A stretch of DNA of 58,594 nucleotides. Source: Rathayibacter sp. VKM Ac-2754 (lineage in GTDB: Bacteria; Actinomycetota; Actinomycetes; Actinomycetales; Microbacteriaceae). Positions 1-8,516 of the stretch are shown here, one piece after another; position 1 is the stretch's first letter, and each line of letters opens with the position of its first letter. The notes below the pieces were generated by a model. The model was not told the origin of the DNA. It worked only from the letters and a program-made list of their open reading frames with translations, and searched no databases. Location of the stretch: contig NZ_WUCC01000015.1 in the NCBI RefSeq assembly GCF_009807095.1, positions 1-58,594 on the forward strand, given 5' to 3'. The position numbers and the translations under genes are program-made.

Positions 1-2370
1 AGCGGTGGGTGCCGTGGTCGGCGCGGTCGTCGGCGCGGCAGTCGGCGCGACGGTCGGCTCAGCAGTGGGCGTCGCGGTCGGCTCAGCGGTCGGAGTCGCG
101 GTCGGCGTCGGAACCGGCGCGGCGCCGAACACCTCGGTCGCGCTGCCGAGCGAGGCCAGCACGGTCTCGCCGTTCGCGTCGTCGACACCGTCGTTGTCGG
201 TCACGACGAACACCTCGCCGGAGCCCGTGATGCCGAGCCCCTCGAGCTTCTCCTGCGTCCAGCCGTTGCCGGCCTCGAGCGCGGGCAGCACGTCGGCCGC
301 GAGCGTCTTCTCGAGCACCGGGAGCTCCTCGCCGACGGCGGCACCGGCTCCGCCGGGCAGCGGAACCGTGTAGACCGCCTTGAGCGCCGCATCCGGACCG
401 TTGCGCTTGTCGCGCTCGATCACGGCGAGGGTGCCCGCCGGGGTCAGCGTGATCTCGGAGAGACCGTTCCAGTCGCCCTCGACGCCGGAGGCGGCCTCGA
501 GCGGGTAGCCGAAGAAGCTCCAGCTCTCGTCCGCCACGTCGTAGCGTCCGATCCGCACGATGCCGTCGGCGTCGATCGAGGCCTCGCGCTGCAGCGCGGT
601 CCAGACGATCTCGCCCTCGGCGCCCTGCTCGATGGTCACGCCCTCGAAGCCCTGCGAGCCGAGCGCGTCGGCGACCTCGGTCGGCAGGGCGATGCGCTGC
701 TGCACCGCGCCGTCGGCGTCGAGCTCGAGGAGCGCGTTCTCGGGGCCGGTCGCCCCTTCGGTGACGGCCCAGAAGCCGCCGTCGGCGCGCGCGGCGATGC
801 CCTCGAGGTCGAGGGCCGCCGGCTCACCCGCCTCGGTGACGGTGAGCGACGAGTCGATCAGCGCCGGGGTGACGGAGGTGTCGACCGAGTAGATCTCGCT
901 CGGCGCGTAGGCGCTGTCGCTGACCGCGAAGAGACGGTCGGCGTCGGCCGGGTCGGTCGAGAGGCCCGAGAGGGCGCCCCAGGGCAGCGGCGATCCGTCG
1001 ACGTCCGCCGACGCGATGGTCGGGAACGCGGGCGAGGAGGCGCCCATCGCGTAGAGCTGCACGCTCGCGCGGACGGCCGCCTCGGCGTCGTCGGTCTCGC
1101 TCGAGACGACCAGCAGGTCGCGCTCGGGCAGGGCGAGGAGCCCCTCCGGACCGGGCGTGGACGGCAGCGCCTGCACGAAGCGCGGCGCGGCCGGGTCGCT
1201 GACGTCGTAGACCGCGACGAAGTTGGCGCGCTCGGCGCCGACGAAGACGTAGGGCACGCCGTCGTAGGTGGCCGAGAGCAGGCCCTCGGGCTCGGCACCC
1301 TTGGCGTCGGAGCGCTTGTCGGGGTAGAGGCCGAGGCTCACCGCGAGGTGCTCGAACGTGTTGCCGGCGTCCCAGGTGATGGAGCCGGTGGCCGCGTCGA
1401 GGATCGACCAGCCGCGGGTTCCGCCCTTCCAGTCGCCCTCGTTCGCGATGGCGAGGTGGTCGTCGCCGACCCAGCCGATCGAGTCGGGCTCGCGGGGCAC
1501 GTCGGTGATCGAGCCGGTGAGCTCGATGTGGTCGTCGTCGAGGGTGTCGATCCCGCTGACGGAGGCGGTGCCCGCTGAGTACGAGGTGACGACGGAGCGG
1601 GTGGCCAGGTCGACGATCGCGACGGCGTTGTTCTCCTGCAGGGTCACCGCGACGGCGGTGTCGGCCGGGTTGATCGAGACATACTCGGGCTCGGGGTCGC
1701 TCGGGGTGTCGAGGCCGGCGAGTCCGGTCATGTCGACGTGCTCGGCGACCCACGCGGTGGGGTCGCCCGCGAGGTCCATCACCACGAGCTCGCCGGCGGG
1801 CGCCTGCGGGAGGTCGCCCTCGTCGCCGCCCTCGGGGGTGAACTCCTCGTCGCGCTGGTTCTCGATCGCGATGACGGCGGTGTCGCCGGCCGTGGTCACG
1901 TCGATGGAGTCGGGCTGTCCGCCGAGCTCGATCGTCGCGACCGGTGCGAGGTCGTCGGCGTGCAGGACGCTGACGTGGCCGGAGGGGTTCGCGAAGTCGC
2001 CGTCGCTGGTGTCGACGACCGCGAGCACGTACTCGCCGGTCGCGTAGACCGAGGTGGGCTCGCCTCCGACGCCCACGCCGCCCAGGGGCTTGGGTGCCTC
2101 GGGGTCGCTGATGTCGAGGACGTTGATGCGCTGACCGGCCGAGTCGGTCGAGTAGACGAGGCGGCCGTCGGGCGACGCGCTCGAGATCTCGGCGACGGCG
2201 GAGTCGACGGCCGGGTCGGCGGCGTTGAGGTACGCGGGCACGGTCGCGATGCGCGTGAAGAAGGAGTCGCCCGCGGCGGCGGCGGGCAGAGCGGCACCGA
2301 TCGTGCAGCTCGCGAGGGTGAGGGCGATCGCGGCGCCGGCGGCGCGACGGGGGGCGGTGTGACGGGGCAC
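1..2370 (-). CDS. Secreted phytase-like esterase / beta-propeller surface protein (3' end outside window)
   Basis: This frame is open for 790 codons and runs off the window, so the C terminus is missing. It starts at a GTG preceded by CAGGAGA. The N terminus is an export signal: basic VPRHTAPRR, a hydrophobic stretch with a possible lipobox LASC (residues 19-22), then an Ala-rich cleavage region. The first half has beta-propeller features (SPDGRLVYSTDSAGQRINVLD, EYVSINPADTAVAVTLQENN) of the choice-of-anchor I type. The second half (PWGALSGLSTDP, LDLEGIAARADGGFWAVTEG) resembles the 'esterase-like activity of phytase' family. The last visible residues are Pro/Thr/Ala repeats (PTATPTAEPT), typical of a wall-spanning stalk before a membrane or sortase anchor. 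A phosphate-ester hydrolysis role comes from family membership only; the true substrate is unknown. Confidence 0.8.
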   Translation of the reverse strand, partial: MPRHTAPRRAAGAAIALTLASCTIGAALPAAAAGDSFFTRIATVPAYLNAADPAVDSAVAEISSASPDGRLVYSTDSAGQRINVLDISDPEAPKPLGGVGVGGEPTSVYATGEYVLAVVDTSDGDFANPSGHVSVLHADDLAPVATIELGGQPDSIDVTTAGDTAVIAIENQRDEEFTPEGGDEGDLPQAPAGELVVMDLAGDPTAWVAEHVDMTGLAGLDTPSDPEPEYVSINPADTAVAVTLQENNAVAIVDLATRSVVTSYSAGTASVSGIDTLDDDHIELTGSITDVPREPDSIGWVGDDHLAIANEGDWKGGTRGWSILDAATGSITWDAGNTFEHLAVSLGLYPDKRSDAKGAEPEGLLSATYDGVPYVFVGAERANFVAVYDVSDPAAPRFVQALPSTPGPEGLLALPERDLLVVSSETDDAEAAVRASVQLYAMGASSPAFPTIASADVDGSPLPWGALSGLSTDPADADRLFAVSDSAYAPSEIYSVDTSVTPALIDSSLTVTEAGEPAALDLEGIAARADGGFWAVTEGATGPENALLELDADGAVQQRIALPTEVADALGSQGFEGVTIEQGAEGEIVWTALQREASIDADGIVRIGRYDVADESWSFFGYPLEAASGVEGDWNGLSEITLTPAGTLAVIERDKRNGPDAALKAVYTVPLPGGAGAAVGEELPVLEKTLAADVLPALEAGNGWTQEKLEGLGITGSGEVFVVTDNDGVDDANGETVLASLGSATEVFGAAPVPTPTATPTAEPTATPTAEPTVAPTAAPTTAPTTAPTA

Positions 2371-2506
2371 GGGTCTCCTGAGCGGTTTCGAAGGGAACCC
2401 GCCCACGCTCGCGGCCCCGGGTGAACAGCCGGGCTCACGAAGGTGTCCGCGCGGCGAACACGCGTCGGCGGCAGCAGATCGGGTCTGCACGCCTCCCCTG
2501 CTGACG

Positions 2507-2629
2507 CTGGTGGATCTCGATACGCCCGCTGCGCGGGCTACTCGATCAGTAAGAAGGGGGCGCCTCGGGTGACGTGACGCCGCCATCCATGCTGGTCGAG
2601 TAGCCGCCGCAGGCGGCGTATCGAGACCC
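2507..2629. repeat. Family A palindromic repeats (two units)
   Basis: Two units in opposite orientation: GGTGGATCTCGATACGCC...GGGCTACTCGATCAG, then CTGGTCGAGTAGCC...GGCGTATCGAGACC. They fill the gap between the start of the surface protein and the 3' end of the oxidoreductase at 2662, i.e. downstream of that operon. The same unit recurs at 5801-6410, 10138-10262, 25944-26276 and 48222-48505. Confidence 0.85.
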
Positions 2630-2661
2630 GTCTCCCTGCGAACGTCGGCTCTCCGACGCGA

Positions 2662-3759
2662 TCAGCGAGAGGAGGGGGTGAGCCCCTCGCGCGCCGAGCC
2701 CCAGGCGGCCAGCGCCGCCCGCACGCGCTCGTCGCGCGCCAGTCCGAGCGCCTCGGCGTAGCCCTCCTCGAGCACGTCCTCGATCCGCACCCGCGCCGCG
2801 GTCTCGGAGGAGCGCACCGCCGCCTCCACCATCGCGAGGCTCCGCACGTTCGCGTGCACCTCGCCCGACGGCACCTCGCCGGTGCCCAGCACCCGCACGA
2901 ACTCCGCGAGCGAGCCCGCGATCTCCTCCGGCACCGGATCCAGCGACGCGACCTGCACCGCCTCCGACTCCCGCGCCTGCCACTCCGGAGCCTCGTCGCC
3001 GTCCCAGTGCGCCGTGCCGCCGGCGCCGTTGACGCGCCAGTCGCCGTTCCACGACGTCTCGAGGCCATCGGCGCACCAGCTGCCGGTGTAGCTGAAGCGC
3101 ACTCCGTCGGCGAACTCGAAGACGGCGCTCGCCGCGGCTCCGTCGGCGTACCAGCTCCAGCCGGGGTTGTACTCCTCGCAGTAGACGGCGACCGGGTCGC
3201 TGGCGAGCAGGTAGCGCGCCGCGTCGAAGGCGTGGATCGCCATGTCGACGAGCAGCACGTGCGCCATCTCGTCGCGGAAGCCTCCGAACCGCGGTGCCTT
3301 CGCGAACGTCACCGACGCGGTGCCCAGCTGCCCGAGCCCCGCGATCTGCTCGCGGAACGCGTTGATCGCCGCGTAGTAGCGCCGCGACTGGCTCGTCATC
3401 AGCAGCTGCCCCGCCACCTCGGCGGTCGCCGCGAGGATCAGCGACTCGGCGATGGTCGGCGCGATCGGCTTCTCGGACAGCACCGGCAGCCCGGCGAACA
3501 GCGCCTCGGAGCTGACCGGCAGATGCGCGCGCGGCACGGTCACGTTGACCACCGCGTCGGCACCGGAGCGGGCGGCGACCTCGGCGACACTGCCGCCGAC
3601 CGCGATCGGGCCGACTCCCTCCTCCGCTGCCGCCCTCGTGGCCAGATCGACGTCGAGGTCGACCAGCCCGACCAGCTCGGCGTCCGGGGAGTCGCGGATC
3701 GTGCGGATCCAGGCGCGCCCCATCGCGCCGGCGCCGACCTGGACCAGGCGCACGGTCAT
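2662..3759 (-). CDS. Gfo/Idh/MocA-family oxidoreductase
   Basis: 365 residues. An N-terminal Rossmann fold has the dinucleotide-binding GAGAMG (about residues 10-15) after VRLVQV, and the family's EKP motif lies at 96-98 (LSEKPIAP). The C-terminal substrate domain includes [13 protein letters not shown], the position of the usual catalytic His/Asp. Such proteins are cytoplasmic NAD(P)-dependent sugar or inositol dehydrogenases; the substrate cannot be read from the sequence. The ATG overlaps the stop of the ThuA-like gene as ATGA, so the two are translationally coupled. The divergent LacI regulator and the sugar-type neighbours suggest a carbohydrate role. Confidence 0.88.
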   Translation of the reverse strand: MTVRLVQVGAGAMGRAWIRTIRDSPDAELVGLVDLDVDLATRAAAEEGVGPIAVGGSVAEVAARSGADAVVNVTVPRAHLPVSSEALFAGLPVLSEKPIAPTIAESLILAATAEVAGQLLMTSQSRRYYAAINAFREQIAGLGQLGTASVTFAKAPRFGGFRDEMAHVLLVDMAIHAFDAARYLLASDPVAVYCEEYNPGWSWYADGAAASAVFEFADGVRFSYTGSWCADGLETSWNGDWRVNGAGGTAHWDGDEAPEWQARESEAVQVASLDPVPEEIAGSLAEFVRVLGTGEVPSGEVHANVRSLAMVEAAVRSSETAARVRIEDVLEEGYAEALGLARDERVRAALAAWGSAREGLTPSSR

Positions 3760-4532
3760 CGGACGAGCGCTCCCTCGTAGTCGTGGCCGAGGTAGAACTG
3801 CTCGTTCTCGTAGCGCTGCAGCACCGGGAGGCGGCGCTCGGGCCGCTGAGTCCGCGCCCACTCGACGCCGTTCGCGATCACGCGGCGCACGTGCTCGTGG
3901 TGGTAGACGGGGTAGTCCTGGTCGCCGGGGGAGAAGAAGAAGATGCGGCCGTGACCGCGCTTGTAGGTCATGCCCGAGCGGAACACCTCGCCGCCCGAGA
4001 ACGTCGAAAGGAAGACGAGCTCGTCGGGCGCGGGCACGTCGAAGAACTCGCCGTACATCTCCTGCTGCGGGATGACGAAGGGGTGCGGCACGCCCTGGGC
4101 GATGGGGTGCGTGGGGTCGACGGTCCAGACCAGCTCGCGGTCCTCCTCCGAGCGCCAGCGCAGCGTGCAGGTGGTACCCATCAGCTTGCCGAAGATCTTG
4201 GACCAGTGGCCGGAGTGCAGCACGAGCAGGCCCATCCCCGAGAGGACGTGGCGGTGCACGCGCTCGACGACCTCGTCGGCGACCTCGCCGTGGGCGGCGT
4301 GCCCCCACCAGACCAGCACGTCGGTGGCGGCGAGGACCTCCTCGGTGAGGCCGTGCTCGGGCTCGTCGAGGGTGGTGGTGCGGACGACGGCGTCGCCGAG
4401 GTTCTCGCGGATTCCCTCGGCGATGGTCGTGTGCATGCCATCGGGGTAGATCGCGCGGACCTTCTCCTCGATCTGCTCGTGGCGGTTCTCGCCCCAGACG
4501 AGGACGCGGACGGGAGTGGCGGAGGTGGTCAC
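3756..4532 (-). CDS. ThuA-like domain protein (trehalose-utilisation type)
   Basis: 258 residues covering one ThuA-like, class I glutamine amidotransferase-like fold. Visible features are the opening strand [25 protein letters not shown], the block [14 protein letters not shown], and the C-terminal [23 protein letters not shown]. ThuA was first linked to trehalose use in rhizobia, but the family's reaction is poorly defined and often tied to sugar oxidation or epimerisation together with Gfo/Idh/MocA enzymes. It is first in a two-gene operon and is divergent from the LacI gene at 4680. A near-identical arrangement occurs at 49628-53814. Confidence 0.85.
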   Translation of the reverse strand: MTTSATPVRVLVWGENRHEQIEEKVRAIYPDGMHTTIAEGIRENLGDAVVRTTTLDEPEHGLTEEVLAATDVLVWWGHAAHGEVADEVVERVHRHVLSGMGLLVLHSGHWSKIFGKLMGTTCTLRWRSEEDRELVWTVDPTHPIAQGVPHPFVIPQQEMYGEFFDVPAPDELVFLSTFSGGEVFRSGMTYKRGHGRIFFFSPGDQDYPVYHHEHVRRVIANGVEWARTQRPERRLPVLQRYENEQFYLGHDYEGALVR

Positions 4533-4587
4533 GGGGGTTCCTTCTTCATCGATGGAGGCGCTGCGTCGTGGGACCGGGTGCTACTGC

Positions 4588-4603
4588 GGTTAAGCGCTTC
4601 ACC
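4588..4603. promoter_or_regulatory. LacI-type operator between ThuA and LacI genes
   Basis: GGTTAAGCGCTTCACC is an inverted repeat with 7 of 8 paired positions and the central CpG usual in LacI/GalR operators. It lies in the 147-bp divergent gap, so the adjacent LacI protein could control both directions. Binding is inferred. Confidence 0.6.
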
Positions 4604-4679
4604 GGTGCGCGCTCCTAGACTGCGGGAGACCCCCGCCCTGCGTCAACCGCGCACCGGCACCCGATCGCGAGGAGTCGCC

Positions 4680-5678
4680 GTGGCCACGATGAAGGACGTC
4701 GCGCGCCTCGCCGGCGTCTCGATGACGACAGTGTCCTTCGTCGTCAACGACTCGAAGCCCGTGACCCCCGAGACCCGCGAGCGCGTGCAGGCGGCGATGC
4801 GCGAGCTCGACTACCGCCCGAACGCGCTCGCCCGCGCCCTCGCCCGCCGCAGCTCCCGCATCGTCGCGGTCGTCCATCCGCTCGTCCCGGGCCGCCCGCT
4901 CACCACGGCCACGGCCTTCTTCACCGGTGCCGCCGAGGCCGCCGCCGAGAACGGCTACTCGATCGTGCTCTGGCCGACCGTCGGCGGATCGGAGCGGCTC
5001 GCCGACCTGCGCTCCGACGGACTGATCGACGGGGTGATCCTCATGCAGGTGGCGTCCGAGGACGAGCGGGTCGCGATCCTCCGCGACGCCGGCACGCCGT
5101 TCGCTCTGATCGGCCGCACCCGCGATCCCTCGGCCCTCGACTGGGTCGACATCGACTTCGAGGGCATGGTCGGCCAGGCGATCGAGCGCCTGGCCGGGCT
5201 CGGCCACTCCCGCATCGCGCTGGTGCTCGGCGGCGAGGGCTCCGACTTCGGCCCGTACGCGCGCACCGAGGAGGCGTTCGCGCGGATGTGCGCCGCGCGC
5301 GGCCTCGCCGGGTCCCTCCTCCGCTGCGACGAGTCGCCGGCCGGCGGCCGCGCCCTGGCGCGCTCGCTCGACGTCGGCGCGGTCACGGCGGTCGTGATCA
5401 TCAACGGAGGCGCCGCCATCGGCTTCGCACACGAGCTGCGGCACCGAGGCGTGAGCGTCCCCGACGACCTCTCGATCGTGCTGCTCGCCTCCGACCCCGA
5501 CGTCGCCGACCTCGCCGACCCGGCGCTCGACCTGCTCGTCGGCCCCGGCCACGCCCTCGGCCGCCGCGGCGTCGAGGCGCTGCTCGCCCGTCTCGCCGAC
5601 CCCGCCGCGCCGCTCCTCCAGGAGCGCATCGGCGGCCCCTGGCGCCCCGGCGGCTCGGTCGCGCCGCCGCGCGCCTGA
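4680..5678 (+). CDS. LacI-family transcriptional regulator
   Basis: 332 residues. The start is GTG at 4680 behind GAGGAG; a downstream ATG at 4689 is possible. The N-terminal helix-turn-helix (MKDVARLAGVSMTTVSFVVN, about 4-23) and hinge helix (YRPNALARALAR) are typical. The remainder is a periplasmic-binding-protein-like effector domain (IVAVVHPLV, DGVILMQV, HSRIALVLGGEG). The hinge to C-terminal part is slightly short, and the final segment is Pro/Gly-rich. It is divergent from the ThuA-oxidoreductase operon and is its likely local regulator through the operator at 4588-4603. The effector is unknown. Confidence 0.9.
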   Translation: MATMKDVARLAGVSMTTVSFVVNDSKPVTPETRERVQAAMRELDYRPNALARALARRSSRIVAVVHPLVPGRPLTTATAFFTGAAEAAAENGYSIVLWPTVGGSERLADLRSDGLIDGVILMQVASEDERVAILRDAGTPFALIGRTRDPSALDWVDIDFEGMVGQAIERLAGLGHSRIALVLGGEGSDFGPYARTEEAFARMCAARGLAGSLLRCDESPAGGRALARSLDVGAVTAVVIINGGAAIGFAHELRHRGVSVPDDLSIVLLASDPDVADLADPALDLLVGPGHALGRRGVEALLARLADPAAPLLQERIGGPWRPGGSVAPPRA

Positions 5679-5800
5679 CGCGCGCCGCCGCGCCCCGTCC
5701 GCTCCCGAGGGAGCCGGCTCCCGTCGAGGCCGCCAGCTCCAACGGGCGGTCTCGACGGCAGCCGGTTCCCTCGCCGCCGTGCTCGCCGAGCCCGCAGCCC

Positions 5801-6410
5801 CGGCATGCTGGTCGAGTAGCCCCGGAGGGGCGTATCGAGACCCACCCGCTCCAGCACCTCGGTCCTCAGGCCTCGCCTTCTGGAGCTGGTGGATCTCGAT
5901 ACGCCCGCTGCGCGGGCTACTCGATCAGCGAGGGGCGCCCGGCCCCTCCATGCAGGCCGAGCCCGCAGCGGCCGGCATGCTGGTCGAGTAGCCGCCGGAG
6001 GCGGCGTATCGAGACCCACCCGCTTCAGCACCTCGGTCCTCAGGTCTCCCCCTTTGACGCTGGTGGATCTCGATACGCCCGCTACGCGGGCTGCGGGCTC
6101 GATCAGCGAGGGAGGGGCTGCCGGCATGCTGGTCGAGTAGCCGCCGGAGGCGGCGTATCGAGACCCACCCGCGTCAGCACCTCGGTCCTCAGGTCTCCCC
6201 CTTTGACGCTGGTGGATCTCGATACGCCCGCTGCGCGGGCTGCGGGCTCGATCAGCGAGGGAGGGGCTGCCGGCATGCTGGTCGAGTAGCCGCCGGAGGC
6301 GGCGTATCGAGACCCACCCGCGTCAGCACCTCGGTCCTCAGGTCTCCCCCTTTGACGCTGGTGGATCTCGATACGCCCGCTACGCGGGCTGCGGGCTCGA
6401 TCAGCAAGGG
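5801..6410. repeat. Family A palindrome array with 149-bp tandem repeats
   Basis: The 791-bp gap between two convergent genes holds no credible gene. It contains eight family A units in alternating orientation. From 5971 they form a tandem array with a 149-bp period: copies start at 5971, 6120 and 6269 with GCCGGCATGCTGGTCGAGTA, and the third stops near 6410. Copies differ by only a few bases (for example CGCTTCAGC versus CGCGTCAGC, and GCTACGCGG versus GCTGCGCGG). A degenerate earlier copy covers about 5801-5970. Each period carries one GTCGAGTAG...CGTATCGAGACC unit and one reversed unit. Confidence 0.92.
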
Positions 6411-6469
6411 GGGCCACCCGCACGAGGGCGCAGCGAGGAGGGAGTACTCGCGTGTCACTGCCACCCGGG

Positions 6470-7096
6470 TCAGGGCTGAGGTCGCGCGGCCTGCGCGTGC
6501 GTGTCGACCCAGGCGATCAGGTCCTCGACGGCCGACCAGGCGTCCTTGATCGCCGCGGGCGGCGCGATGACGGGAAGGCGGGTCAGCGCCGCGTAGTGCT
6601 TGAGGCGGAGCAGCGCGATCCGCGGGTGGTCGCGGTCGTACCCCCGCGGGGCCGTCTGCAGCGACGGGCCCGCCAGCTCGAACCCCGCGCTCGTCAGCGC
6701 GTCGACGATCTCCGCGAGGCGCGACGCGGCGGTGGGGACCGAGTCGATAGCGGCCCGTGCCCGCGCCAGCTGGTCGCGGCTGGGCTCGTAGAGTCCGCCG
6801 CCGACCTCGAGGTGCGCGGCGTTCACGCTGAGGTAGACGCCTCCGACGCTGCCGGCCCACATGCTGGCGCTGGTCCGGTACGGCGACTTGTCGTGGCTGA
6901 ACCGCACGTCCCGATTGGGGCGCATGACCCGACCGGGTCCGTACTCGGCCTCTGCCTCCGCGAGCAGGTCCTCGAGGGGCTGGCGGAGGACCTCGACGTA
7001 CTCCTGGCGGTGCTCGTCGAAGAACTGCCGCGAGTTGTCCTTCGTCAGAGCGGCGAGGAACGCGCTCGCGTCCGTCCCGAACCCGGTGAAAGTCAT
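6470..7096 (-). CDS. DUF2461 family protein
   Basis: 208 residues starting at ATG 7096 (MTFTGF). The family pattern is clear: LTKDNSRQFFDEHRQEY near the N terminus, NRDVRFSHDKSPYRTS in the middle, GGVYLSVNAAHLEVGGGLYEP, and a C-terminal YDRDHPRIALLRLKHY. The family is widespread and uncharacterised. It stands alone downstream of the SDR gene on the same strand, 186 bp apart. A longer N-terminal extension exists in frame but is Arg/Pro-rich and lacks family character, so the internal ATG was chosen. Confidence 0.85.
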   Translation of the reverse strand: MTFTGFGTDASAFLAALTKDNSRQFFDEHRQEYVEVLRQPLEDLLAEAEAEYGPGRVMRPNRDVRFSHDKSPYRTSASMWAGSVGGVYLSVNAAHLEVGGGLYEPSRDQLARARAAIDSVPTAASRLAEIVDALTSAGFELAGPSLQTAPRGYDRDHPRIALLRLKHYAALTRLPVIAPPAAIKDAWSAVEDLIAWVDTHAQAARPQP

Positions 7097-7257
7097 GTCA
7101 CCACTCTGCCGCGGCGCGTCCGGCTCGGCCTCCCCTTGCGGTCGCCGCCCGGCCACACGCGGGCGACGCCAGGAACGGACGCGCACCGGGGTCTGCGGGG
7201 CGACCGGGCCCCGGTTCGCGACCGGTCGACCGGCGCGGCCCCGTCACTCCGCTCCGT

Positions 7258-7285
7258 GAAGACCGGCCTCAGAAGACCGACCTCA
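7258..7285. repeat. 14-bp tandem duplication at an SDR gene's 3' end
   Basis: GAAGACCGGCCTCA is followed directly by GAAGACCGACCTCA, with one mismatch. The second copy contains the stop codon of the minus-strand SDR gene; the first copy repeats the same ending just downstream, giving a TCA (TGA on the minus strand) at 7269-7271. Confidence 0.7.
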
Positions 7286-8080
7286 GGGGACGATCGAGTC
7301 GATGTAGCCGCCGTCGACGCGGACGGCCGCGCCGGTCGTCGCCGAGGCGAGCGGAGACGCGAGGTAGACGACCATGTGGGCGATCTCCTCCGGCTCGATC
7401 AGGCGCTGGAGCAGCGACTGCGGGCGGTGCAGGCGCATGAACTCGCGCTCCGCCTCGTCCCACGGCAGGTCGTCGCCGACGAGCGAGCGGGCGAAGTCCT
7501 CGACGCCGCCAGTGTGCGTCGGCCCCGCGAGCACGCTGTTGACCGTGACTCCGGTGCCGGCCGCCGTCTTCGCGAAGCCGCGCGAGACGCCGAGCAAGGC
7601 CGTCTTCGAGACTCCGTAGTGGATCATCTCGGCGGGAGTGACCACGGCTGAGTCGCTGCCGATGTACATCACGCGCCCCCAGCCCCGCCCGATCATGCCG
7701 GGCAGGTAGGCGCGGGTGAGGCGCACGCCGGTCAGCACGTTGACCTCGAAGTAGCGGCGCCACTCGTCGTCGGTGATGTCGAGCGCCTCGGCGCTGCCGA
7801 AGATCCCGAGGTTGTTGACGAGCACGTCGACCGTCGGCACGGCCTCGAGCAGTGCGTCGGTGCCGGAGTCGCTCGACACGTCGGCGGCGACCCCCGAGAC
7901 GGAGGCGCCCGGCACGGTCGCGGTCACCTCCCCGATCGCGCGGTCCACCGACTCCTGCGACCGCGCGTTCACCACGACCGCGGCGCCGGCCCGCGCCAGC
8001 CCGATCGCGATGGCGAGGCCGATGCCCTGCCCCGAACCCGTGACGAGTGCCGTCTTCCCCGTGAGATCCAGCCCGATCAT
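7283..8080 (-). CDS. SDR-family oxidoreductase
   Basis: 265 residues from ATG 8080, preceded by a GGAG-containing site. Classical short-chain dehydrogenase motifs are present: TGxxxGIG cofactor loop (TGSGQGIG near residue 14), NNLG in place of the usual NNAG, Ser near SDSAVV, and YGVSK in the catalytic YxxxK position. The C-terminal VRVDGGYIDS is typical of 3-oxoacyl-ACP-reductase-like members. Substrate is not predictable. It is divergent from the ABC-F leader transcript across a 297-bp gap containing a large nested inverted repeat. Confidence 0.88.
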   Translation of the reverse strand: MIGLDLTGKTALVTGSGQGIGLAIAIGLARAGAAVVVNARSQESVDRAIGEVTATVPGASVSGVAADVSSDSGTDALLEAVPTVDVLVNNLGIFGSAEALDITDDEWRRYFEVNVLTGVRLTRAYLPGMIGRGWGRVMYIGSDSAVVTPAEMIHYGVSKTALLGVSRGFAKTAAGTGVTVNSVLAGPTHTGGVEDFARSLVGDDLPWDEAEREFMRLHRPQSLLQRLIEPEEIAHMVVYLASPLASATTGAAVRVDGGYIDSIVP

Positions 8081-8163
8081 CTGCCGCTCCGCTCCCGCGC
8101 ACCGCCCGCGGGCGCGCTTCCCGTCGAGCGTGCCACACGCGCCACGCCTCGCGCCCGGCGCGA

Positions 8164-8222
8164 TCGATCCGTCGGAGATGCACCGTGCGCTCGACTCGGA
8201 CGGTGCGTTCGTGACGGATCGA
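8164..8222. repeat. Nested 59-nt inverted repeat between SDR and ABC-F genes
   Basis: Outer arms TCGATCCGTC (8164-8173) and GACGGATCGA (8213-8222) are a perfect 10-bp match. Inner arms GCACCGT (8180-8186) and ACGGTGC (8200-8206) are a perfect 7-bp match. Equal 6-nt internal loops separate the two stems and a 13-nt loop closes them. It lies in a divergent promoter region, so either regulator binding or a structured RNA is possible. Confidence 0.6.
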
Positions 8223-8246
8223 ACACGCGTCAGGTCGAGGGGGACC

Positions 8247-8276
8247 TTGCGGCTGCGCGACGGCTGCGCGTAGCGT
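8247..8276 (+). promoter_or_regulatory. Candidate promoter of the ABC-F leader transcript
   Basis: TTGCGG (8247-8252) and TAGCGT (8271-8276) are separated by 18 bp and lie about 100 bp upstream of the candidate leader peptide. Match to sigma-70 consensus is moderate. Confidence 0.35.
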
Positions 8277-8377
8277 GCACGGGTACCTCGTCGCGAGCCG
8301 CGACGTCGGCGCGGCCACCTCACCGGCCGACCAGGCGGCTCGCGGACACGGGGGCTCCCCGCACGGAAGACGGTCCC

Positions 8378-8431
8378 TTGCGCATCAGCACCGGTACTGC
8401 GTCCACGACGCAGACGCTGCCCTCGCACTGA
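8378..8431 (+). CDS. Candidate 17-residue leader peptide upstream of ABC-F
   Basis: A TTG-initiated frame of 17 codons (LRISTGTASTTQTLPSH, with formyl-Met in place of L) follows GGAAG with 8-nt spacing and ends 13 nt before a GC-rich hairpin. It lies 85 bp upstream of the ABC-F start. Ribosome-protection ABC-F genes are commonly induced by antibiotic stalling on short leader frames, and this layout fits. Thr and Ser make up nearly half of the peptide. Translation itself is inferred; no homologue is claimed. Confidence 0.5.
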   Translation: MRISTGTASTTQTLPSH

Positions 8432-8444
8432 CGACCCCCGTGCC

Positions 8445-8476
8445 CGCCCCCTGAGGGGCGTCTCCCCTCCCGGGAG
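8445..8476 (+). promoter_or_regulatory. Putative attenuator hairpins of the ABC-F gene
   Basis: CGCCCC (8445-8450) can pair with GGGGCG (8455-8460). Alternatively AGGGG (8454-8458) can pair with CCCCT (8464-8468), so the two stems are mutually exclusive. A third palindrome CTCCCGGGAG lies at 8467-8476. Position between a short frame and the ABC-F start suggests translation-dependent attenuation; there is no clear U-tract. Confidence 0.5.
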
Positions 8477-8516
8477 TGGTGGTTCGTCGCGCGCCGACAC
8501 CGACACCTGGAGCATC

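Noticed and set aside
824-1753. Long Arg-rich frame inside the surface-protein gene
   Set aside because: It is a shadow frame; the frame from 2370 gives a signal peptide and recognisable propeller/phytase motifs.
5801-6410. Possible CRISPR array
   Set aside because: Repeats are long palindromes in alternating orientation with near-identical, not unique, intervening sequence, and no cas genes are present.
5801-6410. Insertion-sequence remnant
   Set aside because: No transposase fragment, no target-site duplication and no IS-type ends were seen.
6470-7186. Longer start for the DUF2461 protein
   Set aside because: The 30 added residues are Arg/Pro-rich and do not fit the family; ATG 7096 begins at the expected place.
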